A stretch of DNA of 64,000 nt from Pelomonas sp047654805 (GCF_047654805.1 NZ_JASGIV010000001.1:3100001-3164000); one strand, 5' to 3'; counted from the stretch's first letter, positions 1 through 9,088 are shown. Numbers and translations are program-made. Notes: generated from the sequence alone by a model not told the origin.

Positions 1-74
1 GCGTCCGCTTCCGTCATGAGGGCCTGCGCGGGATCAACCCCGCGCAGATCGGCGGTCAGGTGGAGGCCGCGCAA
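1..74 (-). CDS. Possible S-adenosylmethionine decarboxylase-like protein, 5' fragment
   Basis: Reading out of the window on the minus strand just after the moaD stop, an open frame encodes a segment with GLHLTADLRG followed by ALMTEADA. This resembles the N-terminus of SpeD-type S-adenosylmethionine decarboxylases, which make the aminopropyl donor for spermidine. The only start I can find is a TTG at 74-72, with an AGGCGG-like ribosome site just before it. It would be the last gene of the hom-thrC-moeA-moaD run. The usual downstream neighbour would be moaE, but the residues do not look like MoaE. Only about 24 codons are visible, so the call is tentative. Confidence 0.35.
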   Translation of the reverse strand, partial: MRGLHLTADLRGVDPAQALMTEAD

Positions 75-75
75 G

Positions 76-333
76 TCAACCGCCTGTGACTGGCGGAAAG
101 AAGGCCAGTTCGTCGCCGTCCTTCAGGACAGCCGACTCGGCGCACATCTTCTGGTTCAGCGCCGCACGCACCGCCCGGCCACGGGCCAGCACCTCGGCAT
201 GGACGCCTCCACGCGTCTGCAACACCTCGCGCGCCACACCCACCGTGCTGCCCTCCGGCAGGGCAAGAGCCTCGCCGGCACCAAGCTTCTCGCGCAAAGA
301 CGCGAAGAAGCGCAGTTCAACGGTGATCGTCAC
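76..333 (-). CDS. moaD: Molybdopterin synthase sulfur carrier subunit MoaD
   Basis: This 85-residue protein has the size and beta-grasp pattern of MoaD. It ends in the diagnostic Gly-Gly, whose last glycine is thiocarboxylated and donates sulfur for molybdopterin synthesis in the cytoplasm. The C-terminal stretch DELAFFPPVTGG is typical of the family. Its start overlaps the moeA stop by four bases (ATGA), so the two cofactor genes are probably translationally coupled. The partner subunit MoaE is not visible directly downstream, so it must lie elsewhere. Confidence 0.92.
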   Translation of the reverse strand: MTITVELRFFASLREKLGAGEALALPEGSTVGVAREVLQTRGGVHAEVLARGRAVRAALNQKMCAESAVLKDGDELAFFPPVTGG

Positions 334-1541
334 GACAACAGCTCCGAGAACGGGATGAAGCGCACCGTGTCGCCGGCCTTGAAGGCATGCCCCGGCGGGT
401 TGTCCAGCAGGCCATCGGCCCAGAAGGCAGAGGTCAGCACGCCGCTGCTCTGGTTGCCGAACAGGGCCAGACCGTTCGCATCGTCCAGGCTCACGCGCAG
501 GAATTCGCGGCGCTTGTCAGGCCTCGGCCAATCGAAGCCGGCCGCAATGCGGTAGCCCCGTGGCGCCAGGTAGGTTGCCCCCTGCAGCTTCAGCAGGAAG
601 GGCCGCACCAGCACCAGGAACGTCACGAGGCTGGATACCGGATTGCCCGGGAGGCCGATGAAGTGGGCAGCGCCGACACGACCATGGGCGAACGGTTTGC
701 CAGGCTTGATGGCGATGGCCCACAGGTCCAGATGCCCCTCGGCCTGCACAGCGGGCCGCAGGTGGTCCTCCTCACCGACGGAGACGCCGCCGGAGGTCAG
801 GATGACATCGGCCCGTGCAGCTGCCTCGCGCAGCGCGGCGCGGGTGGCCTCCAACCTGTCCGGCACGATGCCGAGGTCGATCACCTCACAGCCCAGCCCC
901 TCCAGCAGCGCACGCAGCGTGAAACGGTTGGAGTTGTAGATCGCTCCGGGCGGCAGCGGCTCGCCCGGCATGACGAGCTCGTCGCCAGTGGAGAACAGGG
1001 CCACACGCGGGCGGCGGGTCACGGTCAGCTCAGCGGCACCCGCCGTGGCCGCAAGGCCCAGGGCCACGGCGTCCAGCCGAGTTCCGGCGGGAAGCACGAC
1101 GTTCCCGGCCTTCAGGTCCTCGCCGCGCAGACGGACGTGCTGGCCCGGCGTCACGGGCTGGGTCGCGCGCACGCGGCCGTCCAGCAGCTCGGTGTGCTCC
1201 TGCATGACGACAGCGTCAGCGCCTGGAGGCAACTGGGCACCGGTGAAGATACGCGCGGCCTCGCCGACAGCGAGCGGCTGGGGCAGGCTGCCGGCCGGGA
1301 CACGCTGGGTCACGGGCAGGGCGGCAGCCGCGTCCGCGGCGCGCACGGCGTAGCCGTCCATGGCCGAGTTGTCCGCCGGCGGCACATCCACGGGGGAGAT
1401 CAGGTCAGTCGCCAGCACCCTGCCGCGGGCGGCCATGGCGGGCATGGTCTCGCAATCGGCCAACGGAAGGGCCTGCGCCAACAGCGCGACCAGCGCGTCG
1501 TCAAGCGGGGTCAGGGAGGGCTTCTTCGGTGCTTCAGACAT
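330..1541 (-). CDS. moeA: Molybdopterin molybdenumtransferase MoeA
   Basis: The 403-residue protein matches MoeA in length and layout. MoeA inserts molybdenum into adenylated molybdopterin. Landmarks are PADNSAMDGYAVR near residue 60, STGDEL near 190, the TSGGVSVGEEDH loop near 250, and GLPGNPVS near 300. The C-terminal beta domain follows. The start overlaps the end of thrC by eight bases and the end overlaps moaD by four. This places molybdenum cofactor genes in the same transcript as threonine biosynthesis, an arrangement known from Burkholderiales. Confidence 0.96.
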   Translation of the reverse strand: MSEAPKKPSLTPLDDALVALLAQALPLADCETMPAMAARGRVLATDLISPVDVPPADNSAMDGYAVRAADAAAALPVTQRVPAGSLPQPLAVGEAARIFTGAQLPPGADAVVMQEHTELLDGRVRATQPVTPGQHVRLRGEDLKAGNVVLPAGTRLDAVALGLAATAGAAELTVTRRPRVALFSTGDELVMPGEPLPPGAIYNSNRFTLRALLEGLGCEVIDLGIVPDRLEATRAALREAAARADVILTSGGVSVGEEDHLRPAVQAEGHLDLWAIAIKPGKPFAHGRVGAAHFIGLPGNPVSSLVTFLVLVRPFLLKLQGATYLAPRGYRIAAGFDWPRPDKRREFLRVSLDDANGLALFGNQSSGVLTSAFWADGLLDNPPGHAFKAGDTVRFIPFSELLS

Positions 1542-2925
1542 GGGCGTGAATGTAGGCCTTCACCTGGCCCACATCGGCCGGCATGACCTTCACGCGCTTG
1601 GGGAGTTGCTCTATACCTTCCAGCCCCGCGGGCCGGGGCGGTTCCTGGCCCAGGGCCTCGTGGATGGTGGCCGCGAACTTGGCCGGCAGCGCCGTCTCCA
1701 GCACAAGCATGGTCACGGCAGGGTCGCATTTCTCCAGCGCGACCTTGAGGCCGTCGGCGGTGTGCGGGTCGATGACGACACCATGCTCCGCATGGCAGCG
1801 GCGAATGGTCGCGACGCGGTCGGCATGCGTGCTGCGGCCGGAGAGGAAGCCGAAGCCGGCGATGTCCGCATGCTCGCCAGCCGTCAGCTCGAAGGCTGGC
1901 GCCGTGAAGTGCTGTTTCACGCGGGCACCGTCTCGGCCCAGCAGGTCGAACACGAAGCGCTCGAAGTTGCTGGCCTTGGAGATATCCATCGACGGGCTGG
2001 AGGTCTCGTGCGTGTCGGCCGTGCCCCGCGGGCGGTAGGCGCCAGTGCGGAAGAACTCGTCCAGCACGTCGTTCTCATTCGTCGCGACGACCAGCCTGGC
2101 GATGGGCAGGCCCATCTGGCGGGCCACGTGGCCGGCGCAGACGTTGCCGAAGTTGCCCGACGGCACCGTGAAGCTGACCTTCTCGTCGTTTGACTTCGTG
2201 GCCTGGAAATAGCCGGCAAAGTAGTAGACGACCTGGGCCAGCAGCCGGGCCCAGTTGATGGAATTGACGGTGCCGATGCGGTGCTCGCGCTTGAAAGCCA
2301 GGTCGTTGGAAACGGCCTTGACGATGTCCTGGCAATCGTCGAACACACCCTCGATGGCGATGTTGTGGATGTTGGCGTCCTGAAGGCTGAACATCTGCGC
2401 CTGCTGGAAGGGGCTCATGCGGCCGTTCGGGCTGAGCATGAAGACGGACACGCCCTTCTTGCCACGCATGGCGTACTCGGCGGCGCTGCCGGTGTCGCCC
2501 GACGTGGCGCCCAGGATGTTGAGCGTCTCACCGCGGCGGCCCAGCTCGTACTCGAACAGCGCGCCCAACAACTGCATGGCCATGTCCTTGAAGGCCAGCG
2601 TGGGGCCGTTGGACAGTCCTTCAAGGGCGATGTGCTCGCCCAGCCAGGTGATGGGCACGATCGCCTCGGTGCCAAAGACTTCGGCCGTGTAGACCTTGCG
2701 GGTGATGGCACGCAGGTCTGCGGCAGGGATGTCGTCGATATAGAGGGACAGGATCTCGAAGGCCAGGTCGGCGTAGGCCAGGCCACGCCAGCGCGCCAGC
2801 ATGGCGGCATCGACCCGGGGGTAGGCCTTGGGCAGGTAGAGGCCTCCGTCCGGCGCAAGGCCTTCCAGCAGGATGTCGGAGAAGCCGCGTTCGGCCTGGT
2901 CGCCGCGAGTGCTGATGTACTTCAC
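1534..2925 (-). CDS. thrC: Threonine synthase
   Basis: ThrC converts O-phosphohomoserine to threonine using pyridoxal phosphate. The 463-residue length fits the long proteobacterial form. The N-terminus MKYISTRGD and the early GGLYLP are family landmarks. The PLP lysine is Lys113 within PTLAFKDMAMQ. The phosphate-binding loop is visible as GATSGDTGSAA. The start overlaps the hom stop by four bases (ATGA). With hom upstream it completes the homoserine-to-threonine branch in one operon. Confidence 0.97.
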   Translation of the reverse strand: MKYISTRGDQAERGFSDILLEGLAPDGGLYLPKAYPRVDAAMLARWRGLAYADLAFEILSLYIDDIPAADLRAITRKVYTAEVFGTEAIVPITWLGEHIALEGLSNGPTLAFKDMAMQLLGALFEYELGRRGETLNILGATSGDTGSAAEYAMRGKKGVSVFMLSPNGRMSPFQQAQMFSLQDANIHNIAIEGVFDDCQDIVKAVSNDLAFKREHRIGTVNSINWARLLAQVVYYFAGYFQATKSNDEKVSFTVPSGNFGNVCAGHVARQMGLPIARLVVATNENDVLDEFFRTGAYRPRGTADTHETSSPSMDISKASNFERFVFDLLGRDGARVKQHFTAPAFELTAGEHADIAGFGFLSGRSTHADRVATIRRCHAEHGVVIDPHTADGLKVALEKCDPAVTMLVLETALPAKFAATIHEALGQEPPRPAGLEGIEQLPKRVKVMPADVGQVKAYIHAHV

Positions 2926-4256
2926 GCCAGTTCTTCCTTGCGGAGCTTGACGATGGGGGCGAGGACGGTGGGCAGGCCCTGCATCTTGGCCAGCGCCTCG
3001 TTCATGCGCCCCTCGATGGTGTCGTGAGTCAGGATGATGAGGTCGGTCTGGCGCTCGCCCTCTGCGGACTCCCGCTGCAGCACGGCGTCGATGGAGATGT
3101 CGTGCTCGGCAAGGATGGTGGTGATGCGCGACAGCACGCCCGGCTGGTCGGCCACGACCAAGCGCAGGTAGAAGGCCGTGTGCACCTCGGCCATCTCGAG
3201 GATCGGCGTGTCGCTGATGGCGTCGGGCTGGAAGGCCAGGTGGGGCACGCGGTGGTCCGGGTCGGCCGTGGCCAGGCGGGTCACGTCCACCAAGTCGGCA
3301 ACGACGGCCGAAGCCGTGGGCTCGGCACCGGCGCCCTTGCCGTAGTACAGCGTCGTGCCGACGGCATCGGCCTGCACGACGACGGCATTCATCGCACCCT
3401 CGACGTTGGCGATCAGGCGCGTGGACGGGATCAGCGTGGGATGCACGCGCAGCTCGATGCCGCCGCCCCCGCCCGCGTCCGTGCGGCGCCGCGTGATGCC
3501 CAGCAGCTTGATGCGGTAGCCGAGTTGCTCCGCGTACTTGATGTCCGTTGCCTGCAGGCTGGAGATGCCCTCCACATGGGCCTTGTCGAATTGCACCGGC
3601 ACTCCAAAAGCGATGGCGCTCATCAGCGTCAGCTTGTGGGCCGCGTCCACGCCCTCGATGTCAAAGGTCGGATCGCTCTCGGCATAGCCCAGGCGCTGGG
3701 CCTCCTTCAACACGGTAGCGAAGTCCAGGCCCTTGCCGCGCATCTCGGACAGGATGAAGTTGGTGGTGCCGTTGATGATGCCTGCGATCCACTCAATGCG
3801 ATTGGCCGTCAGGCCTTCGCGCAGCGCCTTGATGATGGGGATGCCGCCGGCTACGGCCGCCTCGAAGGCGACGACGACGCCCTTCTCGCGGGCAGCCTCG
3901 AAGATCTCCGTGCCGTGCAGCGCCAGCAGCGCCTTGTTAGCCGTGACGACGTGCTTGCCGTTGGCGATGGCCTGCAACACCAGCGTCCGCGCGGGCTCGA
4001 TACCGCCGATCAGCTCGACGACGATGTCGATCGCCGGATTGTTGACCAGCTCCCTGGCATCGGCGACGACAGGAACGGAGTCGCCCACAACGGCCTGGTA
4101 GGCCTTGGCACGCTCGGCGTTGCGGGCCGCCACCATCGCGATCTCGATGCCCCGGCCGGCACGGCCGCGAATCTCGACCTGGTTGCGCTGCAAGACGTGG
4201 AAGGTGCCGGCACCGACGGTGCCGAGGCCGATCAGGCCGACTTGGATCGCTTTCAT
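2922..4256 (-). CDS. hom: Homoserine dehydrogenase
   Basis: This enzyme reduces aspartate semialdehyde to homoserine with NAD(P)H. The 444-residue protein begins with the Rossmann motif GLIGLGTVG (residues 7-15). The catalytic domain contains GIINGTTNFIL and the Glu/Asp-rich ESDPTFDIEGVDAAHK segment. A C-terminal ACT domain starts near residue 360 (LRLVVADQPGVLSRIT). ACT domains in this family usually mediate feedback inhibition by threonine. The gene starts 24 bases after alaA ends and overlaps thrC by four bases. Confidence 0.97.
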   Translation of the reverse strand: MKAIQVGLIGLGTVGAGTFHVLQRNQVEIRGRAGRGIEIAMVAARNAERAKAYQAVVGDSVPVVADARELVNNPAIDIVVELIGGIEPARTLVLQAIANGKHVVTANKALLALHGTEIFEAAREKGVVVAFEAAVAGGIPIIKALREGLTANRIEWIAGIINGTTNFILSEMRGKGLDFATVLKEAQRLGYAESDPTFDIEGVDAAHKLTLMSAIAFGVPVQFDKAHVEGISSLQATDIKYAEQLGYRIKLLGITRRRTDAGGGGGIELRVHPTLIPSTRLIANVEGAMNAVVVQADAVGTTLYYGKGAGAEPTASAVVADLVDVTRLATADPDHRVPHLAFQPDAISDTPILEMAEVHTAFYLRLVVADQPGVLSRITTILAEHDISIDAVLQRESAEGERQTDLIILTHDTIEGRMNEALAKMQGLPTVLAPIVKLRKEELA

Positions 4257-4280
4257 TGCAGGGCTCTCAGGACAAACAAC

Positions 4281-5507
4281 TCAGGAGGAATGGCGGCGGC
4301 GGTAGCCGCCCAGGAAACGTTCGATGCGGCCGACGGCCTCGCGGAGGTCGTCGACGCTGGGCAGGAAGACCAGGCGGAAATGGTCATGGTCGGGCCAGTT
4401 GAAGCCGGTACCCTGCACGATGAGCACCTTCTCCTCGGCCAGCAGCTCATAGGCGAACTGCTGGTCATCGGCGATGGGATACAGCTTGGGGTCCAGGCGC
4501 GGGAACATGTAGAGCGCGGCCTTGGGCTTGACGACACTGACCCCGGGAATCTGCGTCAGCAGCTCGTACGCAAGGTCGCGCTGGTGGCACAGCCGCCCGG
4601 TCGGAGCGACGAGGTCGCGGATGCTCTGGTAGCCGCCCAGCGCCGTCTGGATCGCCAACTGGCCCGGCGTGTTGGAGCACAGGCGCAGTGAGGCCAGCAT
4701 GTTCAGGCCCTCGATGTAGTCGCGGGCATGGCGCTTCTCGCCACTGAGAATCATCCAGCCGGCCCGGTAGCCGCAGCTGCGGTAGTTCTTGGACAGACCG
4801 TTGAAGGTCACGAACAGCACGTCATCGGCCAGGGACGCCATGCTGGTGTGCACGTTGCCGTCGTACAGCGTCTTGTCGTAGATCTCGTCTGCAAAGACCA
4901 CCAGCTGGTGCTTGCGGGCGATCTCGATGATGCCCAGCAGCAGGTCGGTCGGGTACAGCGCGCCGGTCGGATTGTTGGGGTTGCAGACCATGATGCCGCG
5001 GGTCCGCGGCGTGATCTTGGCTTCGATATCTTCCAGGTCGGGCAGCCAGCCGGCGCCCTCGTCGCAGCGGTAGTGCACCGGACGACCACCCGACAGGCCC
5101 ACGACGGCCGTGTAGAGCGGGAAGTCGGGGCTGGGAATGAGGATCTCGTCGCCGTCGTTGACCAGCGCGTTGATGGCCATCTGGATCAGCTCGGAGGCGC
5201 CGTTGCCCAGGTAGACATCGTCGACCGTGACGCCCCTGATGCCCTTCTCCTGCGTGTAGTGCACGACCGCCTTGCGCGGCGCGAACAGTCCTTTGCTGTC
5301 GGTGTAGCCGCCAGCGTCGCCGAGATTGCGGATCATGTCTTGCACGATCTCGTCCGGCGGTGTCAGCCCGAACACGGCCGTGTTGCCGATGTTCAGCTTG
5401 ATGATCTTCTGGCCCTCTTCCTCCATCTGGCGTGCCTTGTCCAGCACGGGGCCGCGGATGTCGTAGCTGACGCTGGCGAGCTTGCTGGACTTGGCGATGG
5501 GCTTCAC
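4281..5507 (-). CDS. alaA: Alanine/valine-type PLP aminotransferase AlaA
   Basis: This is a fold-type I aminotransferase close to E. coli AlaA, which makes alanine from pyruvate and glutamate. Motifs are NPNNPTG near residue 176, FADEIYDK near 205, and the PLP lysine Lys240 in FNGLSKNYRS. I chose the GTG at 5507 because it gives 408 residues beginning MKPIAKSSKLASVSYDIRGP, which matches the family start. The longer open frame, reaching an ATG at 5726, would run across the start of the divergent Mth938 gene. It is the first gene of the alaA-hom-thrC-moeA-moaD unit. Confidence 0.9.
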   Translation of the reverse strand: MKPIAKSSKLASVSYDIRGPVLDKARQMEEEGQKIIKLNIGNTAVFGLTPPDEIVQDMIRNLGDAGGYTDSKGLFAPRKAVVHYTQEKGIRGVTVDDVYLGNGASELIQMAINALVNDGDEILIPSPDFPLYTAVVGLSGGRPVHYRCDEGAGWLPDLEDIEAKITPRTRGIMVCNPNNPTGALYPTDLLLGIIEIARKHQLVVFADEIYDKTLYDGNVHTSMASLADDVLFVTFNGLSKNYRSCGYRAGWMILSGEKRHARDYIEGLNMLASLRLCSNTPGQLAIQTALGGYQSIRDLVAPTGRLCHQRDLAYELLTQIPGVSVVKPKAALYMFPRLDPKLYPIADDQQFAYELLAEEKVLIVQGTGFNWPDHDHFRLVFLPSVDDLREAVGRIERFLGGYRRRHSS

Positions 5508-5637
5508 GGGGGCTCCGGTGCAGCGATTGCTGCGGTGCAAGAAGGGGCGGAAAGGTCGATCTCGGAGTTTAAGCAAGCCCAGGCACGCGGCCCGCCGTTC
5601 TGGGCGACACTGCGGCGCGCTTTTCGCCCCATTTCCG

Positions 5638-6012
5638 ATGAAGTTCCAGCTCGACGAGCCGCAAGGCGGCAACAGCATCTCCCGCCATGACACCCAGGGC
5701 GTCTGGGTCAATGGCCAACCCCACACAGCCAGCGTCCTGGTGCCCTGGAAGGGGGAAGTCGTCGCCTGGCCGCCTTCGCGCTTCGAGGAACTTCAAGCTG
5801 CGCATTTCGAAGCAATCAAGGCACTGAACCCGGAGCTGGTCGTCTTCGGCAGTGGCGCACGGCTGCGATTCCCGAATCCAGCGCTGTGGCGGGGGCTGGT
5901 CGAAGCGCGCATCGGCTTCGAGGTCATGGACCTGGCTGCGGCCTGTCGCACCTACAACGTGCTGGCCAGCGAGGGCCGCAACGTTCTGGCAGCATTGCTC
6001 ATCGAGGGATGA
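5638..6012 (+). CDS. Mth938-like domain-containing protein
   Basis: This 124-residue protein has the compact Mth938/DUF498 fold signature. PELVVFGSGARLRFP in the middle and YNVLASEGRNVLAALL at the C-terminus are typical. Related proteins include NDUFAF3-like assembly factors, but the bacterial role is not well defined. The ATG at 5638 gives the family start MKFQLDE. The open frame extends further upstream without family similarity. It is divergent from alaA, and the roughly 130 bases between them probably hold both promoters. Confidence 0.85.
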   Translation: MKFQLDEPQGGNSISRHDTQGVWVNGQPHTASVLVPWKGEVVAWPPSRFEELQAAHFEAIKALNPELVVFGSGARLRFPNPALWRGLVEARIGFEVMDLAAACRTYNVLASEGRNVLAALLIEG

Positions 6013-6154
6013 CCTCGACCGGCGGGAGGCTGGGGCGAGGCTTTATAATCACGGGCTATTGCTTGCGGGCGCCCGCGTAGATTGCTTCCGTGAAAGGCTT
6101 CACAGAGCGATCACGAACCGGGGACCCCGCGGGCCCAACTTGCCGCACCCCCCA

Positions 6155-6634
6155 ATGACGCCTGCGCTCAACAAACCCCTGCCGGAAATTGAGGCTCAAG
6201 CCACCGGCGGCGTGAAGTTCACTGCCAACGCCTTCCTGGGCAAGTCGGTCGTGCTGTATTTCTACCCGAAAGACAACACGCCCGGTTGTACCACCGAGGC
6301 GATGCAATTCCGCGATCGCCACAAGGACTTCGTGAAAGCCGGCGCGGTGGTGCTCGGTGTCTCGCGCGACAACATGGCCTCGCACGAGAAGTTCAAGCAA
6401 GCCCTGGAGCTGCCCTTCGAGCTGATCGCCGACACGGAAGAGAAGCTCTGCCACATGTTCGGCGTCGTCAAGAACAAGATCATGTATGGCAAGAAGGTCA
6501 AGGGCATCGAACGCTCCACCTTCCTGATCAGCCCGACTGGCATCCTGGTGGGCGAATGGCGCGGCATCAAGGTCGCCGGCCATGTCGACGAGGTCCTCAA
6601 GGCCGTCAAGGGCCTGAAGAAGGAAGCCGCCTGA
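6155..6634 (+). CDS. bcp: Thioredoxin-dependent peroxiredoxin, Bcp/PrxQ type
   Basis: Bcp reduces hydrogen peroxide and organic peroxides, with electrons from thioredoxin. The 159-residue protein has the peroxidatic Cys45 in YPKDNTPGCTTEA. The resolving cysteine found five residues later in many PrxQ proteins is absent (CTTEA), and the only other cysteine is near residue 107 in EKLCHMFG. It may therefore work as a 1-Cys enzyme or use that distant cysteine. The ATG at 6155 gives the family-like start; the upstream frame is unrelated. A strong hairpin terminator lies about 90 bases downstream. Confidence 0.94.
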   Translation: MTPALNKPLPEIEAQATGGVKFTANAFLGKSVVLYFYPKDNTPGCTTEAMQFRDRHKDFVKAGAVVLGVSRDNMASHEKFKQALELPFELIADTEEKLCHMFGVVKNKIMYGKKVKGIERSTFLISPTGILVGEWRGIKVAGHVDEVLKAVKGLKKEAA

Positions 6635-6720
6635 AACGCGTTGTGTGTTGACATCGTGGAGCCCCGCGGCATGTGCATAATCAGCCCATGCCCCGGGTCG
6701 AAATCTTGTCTCAGACTGCA

Positions 6721-6748
6721 AAGCCGCACTCATCCTGTGCGGCTTTTT
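6721..6748 (+). terminator. Rho-independent terminator between bcp and phoH
   Basis: A perfect 9-bp stem, AAGCCGCAC paired with GTGCGGCTT, has a 7-base loop and is followed by a run of T residues. It ends about 50 bases before the phoH start. It can terminate bcp transcription or a short separate transcript beginning in the bcp-phoH gap. Confidence 0.75.
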
Positions 6749-6800
6749 GCTTTCTGGCGCCTGGTTCGCATGGGGTTCACTTCCCGTCGATACGCCGTAC

Positions 6801-8477
6801 ATGCCACTGCCTAAGCCTCCTGCACAACGCGCCAGCCGCCTCGATGCCACTGCTTACTCGGCCACTCTGACCCCCAGCAAACCTCGCGCGACACCGCCGG
6901 TCGTCGCACCTACCGCCCCGGTCGCGGCCCCGACAGCCGAAGTGCTGCGCCTCCCCACCCCTGCCTCCAGCCCAAGTTCGAAACCAGTCGCCAGGCCGGC
7001 CCTCCCCACTAAGGCCGCAAGCAAGGCGCCGGCCAAGTCGGCTGCGCCCAAAGCCAGGCGCACGCGCAAGCCGACCGAGGCTGCCAAGCTCTTCGTGCTG
7101 GACACCAACGTGCTGATGCACGACCCGATGTCGCTGTTCCGTTTCGAGGAGCACGACGTCTTCCTGCCCATGATCACGCTGGAAGAGCTGGACGGGCACA
7201 AGAAGGGCATGACCGAGGTTGCACGCAACGTGCGCCAGGTCAGCCGCGAGCTGGACCAGCTCGCGGCCAGCCTGCAAAGCAGCAGCGTCGAAGAGATGTC
7301 CAAGGGCCTGCCACTGGCCGCCACCGGCCACCGGGAAGCCGAGGGCAAGCTCTTCTTCCAGACCGGGCTCATCGACACGCCGCTGCCGCAAGGCCTGCCC
7401 CAGGGCAAGGCGGACAACCAGATCCTCGGCGTCGTCCAGGCACTGAAGGGCCTGCACCCGGGCCGCGAGGTCGTGCTGGTGTCCAAGGACATCAACATGC
7501 GCATCAAGGCCCGTGCGCTGGGCCTGCCGGCGGAGGACTACCGCAACGACAAGACGCTGGAAGACTCCGACCTGCTCTACACCGGCGTCCAGGCCCTGCC
7601 CTCGGACTTCTGGGAGCGCCATGGGAAGACCATGGAAAGCTGGCAACAGGGCGGCACCACCTTCTACCGCATCAGCGGGCCGCTGGTGCCCACGCTACTG
7701 GTCAACGAGCTGGTCTACCTGGAAGCGCCCGGGGCGACGCCGCTGTACGCCAAGGTCACCGAGATCACCGGCAAGACGGCCGTGCTCAAGACGCTGAAGG
7801 ACTACGGCCATCAGAAGCATTCCGTCTGGGGCGTGGCTGCGCGCAATCGCGAGCAGAACTTCGCGCTCAACCTTCTGATGGACCCGGAGTGCGACTTCGT
7901 CACGCTGACCGGCACGGCCGGCACCGGCAAGACGCTGATGACGCTGGCTGCCGGCCTGTCCCAGGTGCTGGATGAGCGTCGCTACAGCGAGATCATCGTG
8001 ACCCGCGTGACCGTGCCCGTCGGCGAGGACATCGGCTTCCTGCCTGGCACCGAGGAGGAAAAGATGGGGCCCTGGATGGGCGCGCTGGACGACAACCTCG
8101 AGGTGCTGGCCAAGGGTGACTCCACCGCTGGCGAATGGGGCCGCGCGGCCACCAACGACCTGGTGCGCAGCAAGATCAAGATCAAGAGCCTGAACTTCAT
8201 GCGCGGGCGCACCTTCCTGAACAAGTTCGTCATCATTGACGAGGCTCAGAACCTGACGCCCAAGCAGATGAAGACGCTGATCACGCGTGCCGGCCCCGGC
8301 ACGAAGATCGTCTGCCTGGGTAACCTGGCGCAGATCGACACGCCCTACCTCACCGAGGGCAGCTCGGGCCTGACGTTTGCGGTGGACCGTTTCAAGGGCT
8401 GGGCCCACAGCGGCCATGTGACTCTGGCACGCGGCGAACGGTCGCGCCTGGCCGACTTCGCGTCCGAAGTGCTCTGA
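6801..8477 (+). CDS. PIN domain-PhoH family ATPase
   Basis: The 558-residue protein joins a PIN nuclease-type domain to a PhoH ATPase, as in the PhoH2 family linked to RNA unwinding and cleavage. The PIN domain begins near residue 97 with LFVLDTNVLMHD (Asp101). The PhoH part has Walker A GTAGTGKT near residue 370 and Walker B VIIDEAQNL near 478. The first 95 residues are rich in Ala, Pro, Lys and Thr and probably disordered. I chose the ATG at 6801 because the earlier one at 6747 lies inside the terminator T-run. Confidence 0.9.
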   Translation: MPLPKPPAQRASRLDATAYSATLTPSKPRATPPVVAPTAPVAAPTAEVLRLPTPASSPSSKPVARPALPTKAASKAPAKSAAPKARRTRKPTEAAKLFVLDTNVLMHDPMSLFRFEEHDVFLPMITLEELDGHKKGMTEVARNVRQVSRELDQLAASLQSSSVEEMSKGLPLAATGHREAEGKLFFQTGLIDTPLPQGLPQGKADNQILGVVQALKGLHPGREVVLVSKDINMRIKARALGLPAEDYRNDKTLEDSDLLYTGVQALPSDFWERHGKTMESWQQGGTTFYRISGPLVPTLLVNELVYLEAPGATPLYAKVTEITGKTAVLKTLKDYGHQKHSVWGVAARNREQNFALNLLMDPECDFVTLTGTAGTGKTLMTLAAGLSQVLDERRYSEIIVTRVTVPVGEDIGFLPGTEEEKMGPWMGALDDNLEVLAKGDSTAGEWGRAATNDLVRSKIKIKSLNFMRGRTFLNKFVIIDEAQNLTPKQMKTLITRAGPGTKIVCLGNLAQIDTPYLTEGSSGLTFAVDRFKGWAHSGHVTLARGERSRLADFASEVL

Positions 8478-8512
8478 GCCAGCTGCCTGCCTGGCGGCTG
8501 GGCGTGAACCCG

Positions 8513-8538
8513 AGCGGCCCCTTCACCGGGGCCGCTTT
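8513..8538 (+). terminator. Probable rho-independent terminator after phoH
   Basis: A perfect 9-bp G+C-rich stem (AGCGGCCCC with GGGGCCGCT) has a short loop and three T residues. It lies 36 bases after the phoH stop and just before the stop of the convergent yidB-like gene. The short T-run makes it weaker than the terminator after bcp. Confidence 0.6.
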
Positions 8539-8544
8539 CATGGC

Positions 8545-8979
8545 TCAGCGGTTCAGCAGGCCGCCCAGCATGCCGGCGATGTCGCCCAGGCCGCCGGCAC
8601 CGCCTTGCGGCAACTGGCCCTGCGGCGTCAGCCGATCGACGATCTGCGGCAGCAACTGGCTGAGCTGTTCCCCCGCCTCGGCGTGCGATACGCCTGCCTG
8701 CTGCGCCAACTGGCCCAGCAAACCGCCCGCGCCACCCAATGCGTTGCCAAGCTGACCGCCAGAGACCGGCAGGTTGGCGCCGGTCGAAATCCAGCTCTGC
8801 ACCTGCTCGCCCAGTCCGCCGGCCTGCAACTGCTGCAGCAGCCCGGCCAGGCCGCCCTGGGCCGAACCGTTGGCAAGCAGGCCGGCAATCAACGCCGGCC
8901 AGTTGGGCTGGCCGCCCTGCTGGCCTGCGCCGCCCAGGGCTTGTGTGGCGGCACCGAGCACTTGATCCAGAAGTCCCAT
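8545..8979 (-). CDS. YidB family protein (DUF937)
   Basis: This 144-residue protein is rich in Gly, Gln, Leu and Ala and starts MGLLDQVLGAATQALGG, characteristic of the YidB/DUF937 family. The family C-terminal helix region appears as HAEAGEQLSQLLPQIVDRLTP. Its function is unknown. I place the start at 8979, preceded by a GGAG ribosome site. The open frame runs further upstream to 9090, but that extension is not family-like and would overlap the start of the divergent aldo/keto reductase. Confidence 0.85.
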   Translation of the reverse strand: MGLLDQVLGAATQALGGAGQQGGQPNWPALIAGLLANGSAQGGLAGLLQQLQAGGLGEQVQSWISTGANLPVSGGQLGNALGGAGGLLGQLAQQAGVSHAEAGEQLSQLLPQIVDRLTPQGQLPQGGAGGLGDIAGMLGGLLNR

Positions 8980-9088
8980 TGCGATCTCCAGTGAAATGAC
9001 CTGATGGCAGTCTAGGGAAAAAGGCAGCGCACGCCAGCATGGGAGCGCTATCAACCACAATATCCATGCCACTTCCCCTCGTATCGCC

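Noticed and set aside
387..1586. Long plus-strand open frame (399 codons) opposite moeA
   Set aside because: It lies wholly on the antisense strand of moeA, has no family-like motifs and reflects the high G+C of the sequence.
3024..4691. 555-codon plus-strand open frame opposite hom and alaA
   Set aside because: It spans two real genes in antisense and its composition (many His, Asp, Val, Gln) is typical of a shadow frame.
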